From NCBI RefSeq assembly GCF_963678795.1, contig NZ_OY787453.1, positions 1 through 64,000 on the forward strand: a stretch of 64,000 nucleotides of DNA. Direction: 5' to 3'. The notes beneath the pieces are model-generated. The model saw only the letters and a program-made list of their open reading frames with translations, made no database searches and was not told the origin of the DNA. A program made the translations under genes and the position numbers. This DNA comes from an uncultured Methanoregula sp. GTDB lineage: Archaea > Halobacteriota > Methanomicrobia > Methanomicrobiales > Methanospirillaceae. Within the stretch, counting starts at the first letter, position 1. Every line of letters starts with the position of its first letter. This document shows positions 24,815 to 34,725 of the stretch, piece by piece.

Positions 24815-26110
24815 TCAGTTTTTACCAATGATACGCTGATTATTAATTTTTATTGACGGGAGAACCAGCGATCCTACCGTCCTGCTCTTCCTGCTCAGAC
24901 CTGCAATGTTATGATGGAGTTCGAACACGTTACCCGAGAACATGGCACTCCGGACCGGCTTCTGGAGTTCTCCGTTCTCCATCCAGAAGACATTGGAGAG
25001 TTCAACCGAGAAGTCTCCGCTCAGTGGGTTTGCAGTATGCGCTCCGATAAGGTTATGCACATAGAGTACACGGGTGTCATCCACACTGTTGCGTATGCCA
25101 TCGACAACAAAATTATGATGTCCGATTGCAGGGAGGCCGTTCGAGCCCCCGCGGACTGCACTTCCCGTGCTCTCCTGCCCATGGCGGTAAGCGGTTTTGA
25201 GATCATAGGCAAAGCACTGCAATACCCCGTCCCTTACAAAATCTATCCGCCGGGTAGGCATGCCTTCGGCATCCCACCCGACACTACCGCCCGGTCCTGG
25301 CATATGGGGGTCATCATACATCGAAACCTGTTCAGAGGCTACACATTTCCCAAGGGACTCCCCAAGGCGGGAGCGTTTTGCATGGACATTGCGCCCACTC
25401 AGTGCCGGGACGAATACTCCCCCAAGAAGCTCTGCATAAGCCAGGGGCGAGAGGAGAAGATCGTATTCGCCGGTAGCGATCTCTTCACCTTCCGATGAAT
25501 TACGGGCAAAGAATGTTGCCCGTTCCCCGACAGCAGCCGGGTCCACCATGGAGATGGACCAGGCGCTGTCAAACTCGTACCCTGTTGATTGTTTGTGAAT
25601 AGCTTCGAGAGACAGGGAGACACCGGTATGGCGGTCAGTGTAGCGGACCCCGTTGCTGTTGGCAAGCGTTATATCCACTCTGGAAAGACCTGCAGATCCC
25701 GAAGTAATATCGGCCTTGTGCGCATCTGCCCCTTCGAGCATCCGGGAGAGGAGATCGCGGGCGCATTCCGGTTCTATCTTCATCGATGAATCAAATGATA
25801 CCGGGACTTCCGGAAGGGGTTCTGGTGCCGGCAATCCCTCCCACGGCTGGGGTGTTGCAAGCTTTGAGCTGGCTATCGCTGCAGCAAGACACTCCCTCCA
25901 CTGGCCGGGGTTGCTGGTGCTTGATGATCCGATCTGCCCGTGATGGATTACACGAATACCAAGTCCGCAGTCCATGGAATTCGTTGCCAGATGGACCGTC
26001 CGTTTCTTTAAGTCTGCCGAGACGCTGGTACCCTCGCCGTAATAGATCTCGACCTCGTCAACGGTCTTTGTTCCTTCCTGTATCAGCTGATCAATCCAGT
26101 CCACTGCCAC
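24815..26110 (-). CDS. tldE: TldE/PmbA-like metalloprotease partner
   Basis: 431 residues, PmbA/TldE subfamily: the subunit that pairs with TldD but lacks the HExxxH zinc site. The family pattern shows in the N-terminal EIYYGEGTSVSADLKKRTV and GLGIRVIHHGQIGSSSTSN, and in the C-terminal EGMPTRRIDFVRDGVLQCFAYDL. TldD-TldE complexes cleave small unfolded peptides. Its start overlaps the tldD stop by 20 nt. Confidence 0.92.
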   Translation of the reverse strand: MAVDWIDQLIQEGTKTVDEVEIYYGEGTSVSADLKKRTVHLATNSMDCGLGIRVIHHGQIGSSSTSNPGQWRECLAAAIASSKLATPQPWEGLPAPEPLPEVPVSFDSSMKIEPECARDLLSRMLEGADAHKADITSGSAGLSRVDITLANSNGVRYTDRHTGVSLSLEAIHKQSTGYEFDSAWSISMVDPAAVGERATFFARNSSEGEEIATGEYDLLLSPLAYAELLGGVFVPALSGRNVHAKRSRLGESLGKCVASEQVSMYDDPHMPGPGGSVGWDAEGMPTRRIDFVRDGVLQCFAYDLKTAYRHGQESTGSAVRGGSNGLPAIGHHNFVVDGIRNSVDDTRVLYVHNLIGAHTANPLSGDFSVELSNVFWMENGELQKPVRSAMFSGNVFELHHNIAGLSRKSRTVGSLVLPSIKINNQRIIGKN

Positions 26111-27422
26111 CCACCACCGCGTCGTTTAACAGAATGTGCGGCGCCCCATCGCTGACAGGAACACTCTGTCCGCCTTTGCCGCAATAGCCCGGGCTCATCA
26201 CCCGCTTGTTGCCGCACAGGATAATCCCGTGCAGGGTTTTTAGGATCTCACCGGACAATGACACGTCCCTGACCATCCGTGTGCATTCCCCGTTCTCAAT
26301 AAGGTACCCGTATTCCGCGTTGAACTGGAAGACACCCCGCCCCGGGTCAACCTGTCCGCCCCGGGAGCCTTTGAGGAAAATTCCGTTTTTACATTCCGCG
26401 AATATCTCTTCCTCCGTCGCATCACCGGCCTCGATAAAGGTGTTGCTCATCCTCACGAGCGGGGGTTCACCGGGCATGGCCCGGGCATGGCCGGCTGAAC
26501 CGTTCCCGACCGAAGCGAGGGATTCCCGGTTGTGCAGGAATGCATTGATGACCCCTTTTCTGACTATTTCCGTCCTGCTCACGGCAACCCCTTCTGCATC
26601 GACCGGGTCAAAGCCGAACTCACGGAGACCCGGGTCGTCAACAATGGTGAGGATTTCATTGCCGATCTTCTCCCCGGTCCTCCCTTTCAGGACCGAGTTT
26701 CCCTCACAAATCAGGTCGCCTTCGCTGGCATGTCCCACTGCCTCATGGGCAAAAACGCCGGCAAGTTCAGGATCAAGGACTGCCCGCAGTTTCCCTCCTT
26801 TGGGTGCACCTGCATCCAGGAGCGCGAGCGCAGTTTTTGCAGCTTTTTTACCGCTCTCCTCCTGGTGACGGAGATTGAATCCGTGGATGGAGTGCTCACG
26901 TTCGTATCCCATCTGGAGATCGCCGTTACGGGATGCAACTGCGAGAACATTGAAGCCGGACCTTGTCATCCGGTAGGAGAATTCGTTGCCGGAACTATCG
27001 GAGAAGTGTACGTTCTCGACCCGCTCGACATAGTTTGCCCGGGTGTTCACGATCCCCGGGCTGCGGGCTTCTTTCTCGATCGCAGCAAGGAGGGTGGATT
27101 TTTCTTCAAGGGGGATTTCAGATGGATCTTCTTTAACCGGAGGAACAGGAAGGATTCCACTTGGAGCATCGCCAAGCACGACTTTTTCCTGAGTGATCCC
27201 GGCAAGCCGGCCCGCCCGCTCCAGGAGATCTTCAAACTTCTTCCCTTTGCACGGGGTGTAGTTGTCGATCTGGAGGATTCCCCAGCCGTGACCAGAGAGA
27301 ACGCGGAGAACTGCTATATTGGCAAAAGAGGTTCCGGCCGATTCCACCACACTATTATCGATATCTATGTGGGTAGATTCGCCAGTGACATGGCGCAGGT
27401 CAAAATACGTGATACCCTGCAT
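26091..27422 (-). CDS. tldD: TldD zinc metalloprotease
   Basis: 443 residues. Active subunit of the TldD/TldE heterodimer with HEAVGH (HExxxH) at 226-231 and the surrounding AGVFAHEAVGHASEGD. Starts 5 nt behind the lonB stop and overlaps tldE, forming a three-gene proteolysis operon. Confidence 0.94.
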   Translation of the reverse strand: MQGITYFDLRHVTGESTHIDIDNSVVESAGTSFANIAVLRVLSGHGWGILQIDNYTPCKGKKFEDLLERAGRLAGITQEKVVLGDAPSGILPVPPVKEDPSEIPLEEKSTLLAAIEKEARSPGIVNTRANYVERVENVHFSDSSGNEFSYRMTRSGFNVLAVASRNGDLQMGYEREHSIHGFNLRHQEESGKKAAKTALALLDAGAPKGGKLRAVLDPELAGVFAHEAVGHASEGDLICEGNSVLKGRTGEKIGNEILTIVDDPGLREFGFDPVDAEGVAVSRTEIVRKGVINAFLHNRESLASVGNGSAGHARAMPGEPPLVRMSNTFIEAGDATEEEIFAECKNGIFLKGSRGGQVDPGRGVFQFNAEYGYLIENGECTRMVRDVSLSGEILKTLHGIILCGNKRVMSPGYCGKGGQSVPVSDGAPHILLNDAVVGGSGLD

Positions 27423-27427
27423 CGTTC

Positions 27428-29371
27428 TCAGGCCGTGGTCTGGTTGATCGCAGGGGCTTCGGGAAGGATTGCCGTGGGTCTCATCGCCATCTTCCGGAGT
27501 TTGGTAAGGAAACCGTCGGAATTCTCCGGTACCAGGGCAAGCTTGAGGACGTCATCTATCGTGTCGATGGGGATAATGGTGACGAGGGGTTTGAATCGCT
27601 CTTCAATGAGGACATCCCCCATATTCATGCGGGGGATGAGCACGGTCTTGATACCGGCTTTCGCTGCCGCCTCTATCTTGTATGTCACTCCACCAACCGG
27701 GAGGACATCGCCGCGCACGGAAAGGGACCCGGTCATGGCGATATCCTGCCGGACGGGTATCCCTTCGATGGCACTGACGACTGCGGTTGCAACACTTACG
27801 GATGCCGAATCTCCCTCAACCCCCATGTACGTCCCGATGAACTGGATGTGGATATCGATATTTTTGACATCCTTTCCTGTGAACTTCTTGAGGATTGCGC
27901 TGACATTCTTGATGGATTCCTGCGCTATCTCCTTGAGCATACCCGTGGCGATCACGGTTCCGCTCGCACCCTGTGCGGGCGTGACTTCTGCCATGATGGG
28001 AAGGACTGACCCGGCATCGCTGCCGGTGACTGCCAGACCGTTCACCCGGCCTACGCGGGTTCCTTCTACCACGGTCATCTCGTATTCCCGCAGGTGCCTT
28101 GTAATCTCATCGGACACTTGGTCCTCGATCGACCGTGCGGTCTTCTTGGCGGTAATCACGTGAGCGGCAGTGGTGATAGCTGCACTTTCCTGCCGGGCGA
28201 TATCCCCCGCAACGCGGATAAGGCCCCCCATGTCACGCAGCTTGAGAGTAAGGTGGCCCTTCCGGTTCGAACGCCGGCGGGCTTCACGGATAATTTCCTC
28301 GATGGCACTCTGGTCGAAGTGCGGAATCTTCCCGTCGTTTTTCACTTCCTGTGCTATAAACCGGATATATTTTTTACGGTTATCTTCGGTATCATCCATG
28401 CTCTCTGCCATGTATACTTCGTACCCGTATCCCCGGATACGCGAACGGAGGGCAGGATGCATCCCCTGGATTGCATCCAGGTTTCCTGCTGCAACCATCA
28501 CGAACCTGCAGGGAACCGGCTCCGTCCGGACCATCGCCCCGCTAGAACGCTCGCTCTGGCCGGTGATGGGGAATTCACCCTCCTGGAGAGCCGTGAGGAG
28601 GTTCTGTTGGGAGTGAGGATCGAGAGTGTTGATCTCGTCGATGAAGAGTACGCCGCCGTTTGACCGGTGGATTGCCCCGGCTTCGACACGGTCATGGGCC
28701 GGGGTTTCAAGCCCGCCGCTCTGGAATGGATCGTGCCTTACATCTCCAAGGAGGGCCCCCGCATGCGAGCCCGTTCCATCGATAAAGGGGGCAACGCTCT
28801 TGGTATCATTCGAGACAAGGAGCTTGGGAACCATCGCCTCTTCCCGGGGCGTGGTGTAGCGCAGGGCCATGAAAACAAAAGCCCCTGCAATCAGTCCCAT
28901 GAGGAGCTGCATGGTGATAATGGCATACCCGGCTATACCGAGCAGGAGGAGCATCAGGAGGGTCTGCCTGAACTGGGCTTTCTTCTTTGCTTCTGCTTTG
29001 TGGGCACCGACAATCTGTTTTCCACGGCCGCAGGCGACGGTTCGTATCACCGGGTTATTGGAGTCGTCTGAGTTGGGGTACACAAGGATGTCCTGCAGCT
29101 CTTCTTTTGGCAGGAGCTCGGCCATGGCCTTTGCAAGCATCGATTTGCCGGTACCAGGACTGCCGATCATCATGACATGCCGGCGCTGAATGGCGGCCTT
29201 TTTGATCACTTCCACCGCATGCTCCTGACCAATCACCTGGTCGATGAGTTTTTGCGGTACTTCTATCTGCGATGATGTTGCAACAATGCCGTCAGCTTTT
29301 GCGGCTTCCACAACAGCGCTTTCCGGTGCTGTCTGTTCAGGCTGCGGAGATGATTGTTCAGGATCTTCCAT
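27428..29371 (-). CDS. lonB: Archaeal membrane-bound ATP-dependent protease LonB
   Basis: 647 residues. AAA+ module with Walker A GSPGTGKS at 70-77 and Walker [11 protein letters not shown] at 241-250, interrupted after the P-loop by two membrane helices (about 137-170) typical of LonB. The C-terminal Lon protease domain carries the Ser-Lys dyad S522 (VEGDSASVS) and K565 ([10 protein letters not shown]). Degrades membrane and misfolded proteins from the cytoplasmic face. First gene of the operon with tldD and tldE. Confidence 0.97.
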   Translation of the reverse strand: MEDPEQSSPQPEQTAPESAVVEAAKADGIVATSSQIEVPQKLIDQVIGQEHAVEVIKKAAIQRRHVMMIGSPGTGKSMLAKAMAELLPKEELQDILVYPNSDDSNNPVIRTVACGRGKQIVGAHKAEAKKKAQFRQTLLMLLLLGIAGYAIITMQLLMGLIAGAFVFMALRYTTPREEAMVPKLLVSNDTKSVAPFIDGTGSHAGALLGDVRHDPFQSGGLETPAHDRVEAGAIHRSNGGVLFIDEINTLDPHSQQNLLTALQEGEFPITGQSERSSGAMVRTEPVPCRFVMVAAGNLDAIQGMHPALRSRIRGYGYEVYMAESMDDTEDNRKKYIRFIAQEVKNDGKIPHFDQSAIEEIIREARRRSNRKGHLTLKLRDMGGLIRVAGDIARQESAAITTAAHVITAKKTARSIEDQVSDEITRHLREYEMTVVEGTRVGRVNGLAVTGSDAGSVLPIMAEVTPAQGASGTVIATGMLKEIAQESIKNVSAILKKFTGKDVKNIDIHIQFIGTYMGVEGDSASVSVATAVVSAIEGIPVRQDIAMTGSLSVRGDVLPVGGVTYKIEAAAKAGIKTVLIPRMNMGDVLIEERFKPLVTIIPIDTIDDVLKLALVPENSDGFLTKLRKMAMRPTAILPEAPAINQTTA

Positions 29372-29403
29372 TGCGGTTTTGCCCTCTTTTTTCCCCTTGG
29401 ATT

Positions 29404-29414
29404 TTCATATAATT
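29404..29414 (-). promoter_or_regulatory. TATA box of lonB-tldD-tldE operon
   Basis: AATTATATGAA on the minus strand about 38 nt before the lonB ATG; GAGGGC serves as ribosome site. Confidence 0.5.
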
Positions 29415-29597
29415 TGTCTCATGATAGTTTAAGTACTTTCAGCTGATCCCAAGCCATAGAAACTGGTGAACCGGATAAAAATGAACAGCCCCTTTTAATG
29501 CGTTTTACGTAAAAAACTACAATACCATATATCGAATATATTCATATCCAACCGGATAACCCCTGCCCTCTGCCGAACCGGGCCAAGGAACGATAGC

Positions 29598-30446
29598 ATG
29601 AAAGTAATCAGCACTGAGAAATCCCAGGTTTTTGCCACCCGGCTTGCACGGGCACTCAAGACAACCGTTGTGGATGTAACGTATTCCAGGTTTCCTGACG
29701 GTGAACACTACCTGCGTACAGGTGATCTTGACGATGAGACGATCATTGTCGGGAGTGTTATCGACAATGATGCGCTTGTCCAGCTGCTGCTCCTGATCGA
29801 TGCCTGCGACAGCTCAGAAAACCGGCTGGTCATCCCATATCTGGCATATGCCCGTCAGGATAAGCGGTTCCATCCCGGCGAACCGATAAGTATCCGGGCC
29901 GTTGCACAGATATTCAGCCGTGGCGTATCGGATATTACTACCGTCAACATCCACGATAAGGACGTGCTCAGGTACTTCTCCGTCCCAACCCGGGACATCT
30001 CGGTTGCCCGTGATCTCGGGGAGTACATTAATACGCTGGATCTCGACAATCCGCTCATTCTCTCTCCCGATGATGGAGCACTTGCCTTTGCCCGGCAGGT
30101 CGCATCTGTAGGGGGATGGGATGTTGACAATCTGGAAAAAACGCGGCTGAGCGGAGTCGAGGTGAAGATGGCGCCAAAACAACTCTGTGCAAAAGGACGA
30201 TCCGTTTTCATCGTGGATGATATCATCTCAACAGGAGGCACCATTGCAACTGCGGCAGGGATGCTCTACGGGCAGGGAGCAGACAATGTATATGCTGCCT
30301 GTGTCCACGGTGTCCTGACCGGTGGCGCATATGGCCGCCTCATGGCAACCGGGATCCGGGATGTAATCTGCAGTGACACTATTGAGCGGGCATGCAGTAA
30401 ACTATCAGCAGCGGACGGAATTGCCCATGCCCTTAGCACGCCATGA
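29598..30446 (+). CDS. prs: Ribose-phosphate pyrophosphokinase (PRPP synthetase)
   Basis: 282 residues, archaeal class III-like length. Makes PRPP from ribose 5-phosphate and ATP. Flexible loop YARQDKRFHPGE at 84-95 and PRPP-binding loop VFIVDDIISTGGT at 203-215. The upstream AT-rich stretch at 29526-29545 (CATATATCGAATATATTC) holds one or two TATA-like sites. Followed by a Nob1-like nuclease and by a PRPP-type regulator. Confidence 0.95.
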   Translation: MKVISTEKSQVFATRLARALKTTVVDVTYSRFPDGEHYLRTGDLDDETIIVGSVIDNDALVQLLLLIDACDSSENRLVIPYLAYARQDKRFHPGEPISIRAVAQIFSRGVSDITTVNIHDKDVLRYFSVPTRDISVARDLGEYINTLDLDNPLILSPDDGALAFARQVASVGGWDVDNLEKTRLSGVEVKMAPKQLCAKGRSVFIVDDIISTGGTIATAAGMLYGQGADNVYAACVHGVLTGGAYGRLMATGIRDVICSDTIERACSKLSAADGIAHALSTP

Positions 30447-30494
30447 GAACCTGAAATCAGATGCAGCTTCTTTTTGGTCCGGGGTGTCCCGGAA

Positions 30495-30950
30495 ATGAAA
30501 GCTGTTCTCGATGCAAGTGTCTTCTTCTCCGAACTTCCCATTGACGGTGAATTATATACGACCCCTTTGGTATGTGATGAACTTCTCGATATACGGGCGA
30601 AAGGCAATTTCGAGAAGTTCTGTGCCAAAGGGCTTCGGGTATTGTCTCCGGGACAGGAGAGCATGAATGCGGTCAGATCAGCAGCAAAGACCTCCCGTGA
30701 CAGCGGGGTAATTTCAAAGACTGATGAAGAACTCCTGGCCCTTACCCATGAACTGGGTGCAATCCTCTATACAGATGATTTTGCCATACAGAACGTGGCC
30801 GGTGTCATGAATCTGGAAACGCACCCGATACTTCAGAGAAAGGCCCGGCAGGTCCGCTGGAAATACCGGTGCTGCGGCTGCGGCAAATACTACGGGCATG
30901 ACGGGGATTGTCCGGTCTGCGGGGCAGCGATTAAAAGAAAACTTAAATAG
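30495..30950 (+). CDS. Nob1-like endoribonuclease (PIN domain plus zinc ribbon)
   Basis: 151 residues from ATG 30495, which has GGGGTG about 9 nt upstream; the longer frame from TTG 30474 is less likely. PIN-domain acids D6 (AVLDASVFF), E29 (CDELLD), D77 and D94/D95 (LYTDDFAI). A C-terminal zinc ribbon (CCGCGKYY...CPVCGAAI) and basic tail follow. Nob1 trims the 3' end of 16S rRNA in the pre-40S-like subunit. Between prs and gfcR. Confidence 0.88.
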   Translation: MKAVLDASVFFSELPIDGELYTTPLVCDELLDIRAKGNFEKFCAKGLRVLSPGQESMNAVRSAAKTSRDSGVISKTDEELLALTHELGAILYTDDFAIQNVAGVMNLETHPILQRKARQVRWKYRCCGCGKYYGHDGDCPVCGAAIKRKLK

Positions 30951-30970
30951 ATACCGGCGAATCTTTTTTC

Positions 30971-31579
30971 ATGTCTTCCCTTGACGATCTGATTGGCAGG
31001 GCCAGGCTGCTCCTTGCAGATGGGCACAGTCCGGGTCAGATTGCAGATGAACTCTCCCTTTCCATGGAGACCGTGACGTGGCTGCTCACTCAGGCTAAAG
31101 GTACAGCCGCCCCGAAAGATGTTCACATCGACTGGACTGCAGTCTCAAGCCAGGCCCCACTTCTTGAAGAGACCGCTCAGATGCTCATGAGCAGGTACTA
31201 TCTTGCCCGGAATGGAGAGCCCCTCATCTCCCCGGCGGCCAGGGTTATTGTTGGCATCGCACTCTCGGGTATCCCCCTTGCAACGCTCATCGCTGTCCAG
31301 GAAGCAGCCCAGCTTGCGATATACCACCCGGCAAAACAGAGCCAGAGCGAACACCCGACGGGATCGATCAGCGGGAATTTTGCGGGTGTCGCTGGCGAGC
31401 GGTGTATCATTGTCGATGATACAATAACCTCCGGGAACACCATGCGGGAAGTTGTGAAATATCTCAAGAAACACAATGCGGTACCGGTCGCGATCTGGGT
31501 GATATTCGACAAGCGCGGTATCAAGGATGTGGATGGCGTACCGGTCTATTCGCTCTTCAAAATTTCCCGTATTGACTGA
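30971..31579 (+). CDS. gfcR: GfcR-type transcription regulator (HTH plus PRTase domain)
   Basis: 202 residues. N-terminal helix-turn-helix (about 17-41, [22 protein letters not shown]) joined to an orotate phosphoribosyltransferase-like domain with PRPP loop [12 protein letters not shown] at 146-157. In haloarchaea GfcR senses PRPP-pathway metabolites and controls central carbon genes. Twenty nt behind the Nob1-like gene and one gene from prs, whose product is its likely ligand. Confidence 0.88.
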   Translation: MSSLDDLIGRARLLLADGHSPGQIADELSLSMETVTWLLTQAKGTAAPKDVHIDWTAVSSQAPLLEETAQMLMSRYYLARNGEPLISPAARVIVGIALSGIPLATLIAVQEAAQLAIYHPAKQSQSEHPTGSISGNFAGVAGERCIIVDDTITSGNTMREVVKYLKKHNAVPVAIWVIFDKRGIKDVDGVPVYSLFKISRID

Positions 31580-31610
31580 TCCCCTCTTTTTTCCGGCAAG
31601 GCCATACGTA

Positions 31611-31656
31611 CGTTTATATAGAAGTTCAATTCCACCTTTTACAACATCGGAGGATC
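31611..31656 (+). promoter_or_regulatory. Thermosome promoter and ribosome site
   Basis: TATA box TTTATATAG at 31613-31621, predicted start near 31641, then GGAGGATC at 31649-31656, 4 nt before ATG 31661. Confidence 0.65.
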
Positions 31657-31660
31657 CATT

Positions 31661-33259
31661 ATGCTATCTGGACAGCCAATTATTATCCTGAAAGAAAATG
31701 TGGAGCGTAATTACGGGAAGGAAGCCCAGCGCTCGAATATTGCGGCAGCAAAAGCAATCGCCGGTGCTGTCAGGTCAACCCTCGGCCCCCGTGGTATGGA
31801 CAAGATGCTTGTCAGCGGTTCTGGCGATATTGTCATAACGAACGATGGTGCCACCATCCTGAGTGAGATAGCCGTTCAGCATCCCGGCGCAAAGATGGTT
31901 ATCGAAGTTGCACGAACCCAGGACGACGAGGTCGGCGACGGAACTACAACCGCCGTCATCCTCGTAGGTGCCCTTATGGAGCAGGCGGAAGCCATGCTCG
32001 AACAGGGTATCCACCCGACCGTGATTGCACAAGGCTACCGCATGGGTATGGAGAAGGCCCTCGATATTGTCAACGGCCTCTCCCTCAAGGTAGACCCGAC
32101 CGACCGTAAGACCCTGCTCAAGATCGCCGATACTGCCATCACCGGGAAATCAATAGAACAGGTCAAGGGGAAACTTGATGGTATTCTTGTTGATGCCGTT
32201 ATGACCGTTGCTGAGAAAGTTAACGGGAAATTCTCTGTTGATGAGGAAGACGTGATGATCAAGAAGCAGAAGGGTGCTTCCATGAACGACGCTGAGCTGA
32301 TCCGAGGCGTGGTCATCGACAAGGTCCGGGCCCACGATGGCATGCCCAAGAAAATCACGAAGGCCAAGGTTGCCCTTGTTGCCACACCCCTTGAGATCAC
32401 CAAGACGCAGGTCAAGGCAAAGATCAAGATCTCTTCTGCTGAGCAGATAACCGCGTTCAGCGAGCAGGAACGTGAAGCATTAAAGAATCTCGCAGATGCG
32501 ATCATCGACAGTGGTGCAAATGTTCTTCTCTGCCAGAAAGGCATCTCGGATGCTGCCCAGTTCTACCTTGCCAAGAGTGGTATTCTTGCGATCGAGGATG
32601 TTCCTGAAAAGGACATGAAATACGCGGGACGTGCCCTCCATGCCACCATCGTTAACAAGCCCGAATCCCTGACGGCAAAGGATCTTGGAGTCGCAGAGCT
32701 TGTGGAGGAAGACGACGAAGGGAAGGTCACGAGGATCTCCGGGTGCAAGAATCCCAAGACCACCACCATCCTGCTCCGCGGCACCAGCGATTATCTCCTT
32801 GACGAACTTGAACGGGCGGTTGTTGACGGGACACGCGTGGTTATGGATGCCATGGAAGACGGGACCTACGTTGTAGGTGGCGGCGCAGTCGAGACTGAGC
32901 TTCTCATGAAGATCCGGGACTATGCCCAGACTGTCGGGGGACGGGTCCAGATAGCTCTTGAAGCCTATGCAACTGCATTCGAATCAATTCCCCGTACCCT
33001 TGCCGAGAACTCCGGGTTTAATCCGATTGACAAGCTGGTTGAACTCAAGAACGTTCACTCCAAGGGCAAGAAGAATGCCGGTCTGAATGTCTATGAGGGG
33101 AAAGTTGTGGACATGCTCTCGGAAGGTGTAATCGAGCCTCTCCGGTCCAAGCGCCAGTCCATCCAGAGCGCGTCAGAGACTGCCATCATGCTCATCCGTG
33201 TCGATGACATGATGGTCACCCAGCAGGGCGGAAAGAGTGCCGGCATGCCCGGCATGTAA
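31661..33259 (+). CDS. thsA: Thermosome (group II chaperonin) subunit
   Basis: 532 residues, ATP-driven folding chamber subunit. Nucleotide-binding motifs [17 protein letters not shown] and [13 protein letters not shown] are in the N-terminal equatorial domain; the C-terminal equatorial half has [13 protein letters not shown] and [13 protein letters not shown]. The helical-protrusion region of group II chaperonins ([19 protein letters not shown]) acts as built-in lid. The C-terminus [10 protein letters not shown] is a short Gly/Met tail. Monocistronic with a strong promoter. Confidence 0.97.
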   Translation: MLSGQPIIILKENVERNYGKEAQRSNIAAAKAIAGAVRSTLGPRGMDKMLVSGSGDIVITNDGATILSEIAVQHPGAKMVIEVARTQDDEVGDGTTTAVILVGALMEQAEAMLEQGIHPTVIAQGYRMGMEKALDIVNGLSLKVDPTDRKTLLKIADTAITGKSIEQVKGKLDGILVDAVMTVAEKVNGKFSVDEEDVMIKKQKGASMNDAELIRGVVIDKVRAHDGMPKKITKAKVALVATPLEITKTQVKAKIKISSAEQITAFSEQEREALKNLADAIIDSGANVLLCQKGISDAAQFYLAKSGILAIEDVPEKDMKYAGRALHATIVNKPESLTAKDLGVAELVEEDDEGKVTRISGCKNPKTTTILLRGTSDYLLDELERAVVDGTRVVMDAMEDGTYVVGGGAVETELLMKIRDYAQTVGGRVQIALEAYATAFESIPRTLAENSGFNPIDKLVELKNVHSKGKKNAGLNVYEGKVVDMLSEGVIEPLRSKRQSIQSASETAIMLIRVDDMMVTQQGGKSAGMPGM

Positions 33260-33261
33260 TC

Positions 33262-33276
33262 ACCCTCCCTTTTTTG
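33262..33276 (+). terminator. T-run terminator of thermosome gene
   Basis: ACCCTCCCTTTTTTG directly behind the stop; pyrimidine-rich archaeal terminator. Confidence 0.45.
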
Positions 33277-33378
33277 TACGGCAATATCTGGCGCTCCCCC
33301 ATCCTTTGGATAATTCCTGGCGGTTCGGGCATCAGATAACTATTAGAGCAATTGATGGAAAAAATAAAAGAACCGGGT

Positions 33379-33463
33379 GCCGAGGTAGTCTAGCCCGGGA
33401 AGGCGGTAGCCTCGAAAGCTACTGGCGCTTCGCGCCTCGGGAGTTCAAATCTCCCCCTCGGCG
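33379..33463 (+). tRNA. tRNA-Ser (CGA)
   Basis: Cloverleaf closes by eye: acceptor GCCGAGG/CCTCGGC, anticodon stem GTAGC/GCTAC with loop CTCGAAA (anticodon CGA at 33413-33415), long variable arm GGCGC-TTC-GCGCC, T stem GGGAG/CTCCC with TTCAAAT loop, discriminator G. No intron, CCA not encoded. Confidence 0.95.
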
Positions 33464-33709
33464 TTTAAAGGAGGACTCGTGTTTTCTCGGTTGTTTCAAT
33501 GATTTACCTGTCCAGCCCGGATGCCATCATCTGACCAAAAAGATAGTATCTGCCAGTTCCGGACGGTCTTTTACTTTCTTGCTCTGGAAACTGGCAAAAT
33601 ACGAGAAATTTAACCGTATTTCACGAAAAAATTAAATATAACTCACGATTTTAAATTTTGGGAAATTAAAAATTATTAAATACTACATGTTCCAATCATA
33701 TGGTAGTAT
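33464..33709. other. Intergenic region behind tRNA-Ser
   Basis: No coding or RNA signature recognised. The last ~90 bp are very AT-rich and contain AATTATTAAATAC (33671-33683), a TATA-like site for the gene that follows. Confidence 0.4.
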
Positions 33710-33967
33710 ATGTCAGGATCCCCCTCTCCCGAAAGAGGGGGCCCGGCAGGGTATGGTGAACCAATGTTCCGGATAAAAAAGAACAAACCGGTAATATCAG
33801 CCGATGCGAAATCGTTTCGCGCTATACGGAGGCTCAACCTCAACCGTACCTACATGCCCCTCAAGATCGGTGCGATTGCAGGGTACATCCTCCTTGGGAT
33901 GCTCTCCGCATCCACATCCATGTTCGGTATCCTCGTCGGGGCCATTCTCCGCCTGATCGGATTGTAA
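33710..33967 (+). CDS. Small membrane protein, unknown function
   Basis: 85 residues from ATG 33710, or 67 from ATG 33764 (MFRIKKNKPV), which has GGTG upstream. Basic N-terminal part, then one hydrophobic hairpin-like region MPLKIGAIAGYILLGMLSASTSMFGILVGAILRLIGL. Convergent with the small membrane gene at 34000. If 33764 is the start, the leader contains a perfect GC-rich hairpin. Function unknown. Confidence 0.5.
   Translation: MSGSPSPERGGPAGYGEPMFRIKKNKPVISADAKSFRAIRRLNLNRTYMPLKIGAIAGYILLGMLSASTSMFGILVGAILRLIGL
33720..33741 (+). promoter_or_regulatory. GC-rich hairpin at 5' end of small membrane gene
   Basis: CCCCCTCT / AGAGGGGG, perfect 8-bp stem with 6-nt loop, lying between the two possible start codons 33710 and 33764. 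Confidence 0.4.
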
Positions 33968-33999
33968 TCAAATCCCCCGGCTCATTCTTTTTTCTCTTG

Positions 34000-34218
34000 T
34001 TACCAGTATGCAAGGATACCGAGGGAGCCATGCACCAGGGCAAGAGCGATCGATACCGCTGCACACCGCATATGCCACCGGAACGGGATCGTGTGAATCC
34101 CCCTGAGGTTCATGATGGCGACTGAGGCCGTGATAAGAAAGCCAAGAAGAGTCAGCACACCCAGGTAGAGGATAAGGGGCTTCCCAAGGATCGGGGCGTA
34201 CGTTATCTCAGCGAACAT
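34000..34218 (-). CDS. Small membrane protein paired with cupredoxin
   Basis: 72 residues with two membrane helices (about 14-36 and 48-70). His appears at IHTIPFRWHMR between the helices and at ALVHGSLG in the second. Starts 3 nt behind the cupredoxin gene, so the two are co-transcribed. It may anchor or exchange electrons or copper with the cupredoxin; inferred. Confidence 0.65.
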   Translation of the reverse strand: MFAEITYAPILGKPLILYLGVLTLLGFLITASVAIMNLRGIHTIPFRWHMRCAAVSIALALVHGSLGILAYW

Positions 34219-34221
34219 AAA

Positions 34222-34653
34222 TCATTCAACGATAATGGTTCCCTGCATACTGGGATGGATACTGCAGGTATAGTCATATACGCCCGGCGTTTCGAAGGCT
34301 CTGGTGTAGGATTGCCCCACCGCGAGGATTGGTGATTGTGTATCATCAGCAAACTTGATCCGGTGGATCACGCTGTCCTCGTTGGCCCACCGGATATTTG
34401 CCCCTGCCTTGACCTTGATCTGCGAGGGATTGAATGTCATCTTGCTTATGGTTATTGTATTATCCGATACCGATGGAGTATTCACGGGAACCGGAACGGT
34501 TGTTGTCGGGAGATACGTAGCACTTGGTGCCCGGGAGGTAACCGGGGCGGGAGTGGGAGTTGAGGGAGGCTGCTGTGCCGGGGCCGGCTGGGAGCAGCCT
34601 GCGGCAATTGCGAGCATTGCAACAATAACGAGAATTACGATGGCATGTTTCAT
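34222..34653 (-). CDS. Lipid-anchored cupredoxin (plastocyanin-like)
   Basis: 143 residues. Lipobox LAIAAGC with C20, a Pro/Thr linker to about 62, then a compact cupredoxin fold. Type 1 copper ligands H97 (SVIHRIKF), C130, H133 and M136 (YTCSIHPSM) are all present. Anchored on the outside face, it should carry electrons or bind copper. Uncommon in methanogens, which lack copper respiratory chains. Confidence 0.88.
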   Translation of the reverse strand: MKHAIVILVIVAMLAIAAGCSQPAPAQQPPSTPTPAPVTSRAPSATYLPTTTVPVPVNTPSVSDNTITISKMTFNPSQIKVKAGANIRWANEDSVIHRIKFADDTQSPILAVGQSYTRAFETPGVYDYTCSIHPSMQGTIIVE

Positions 34654-34725
34654 ACTGTAATCTCGGTGATGGAATAATTAAACATATTGTGGATTCATCC
34701 TGCAGGAAGTACCGTATCCGCCTTT

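Noticed and set aside
26532..28163. 543-residue frame opposite tldD and lonB
   Set aside because: Antisense to two certain genes, with no protein features of its own.
33464..33709. C/D box guide RNA behind tRNA-Ser
   Set aside because: A CTGA and a weak TGAT occur, but no properly spaced C, D', C' and D boxes.
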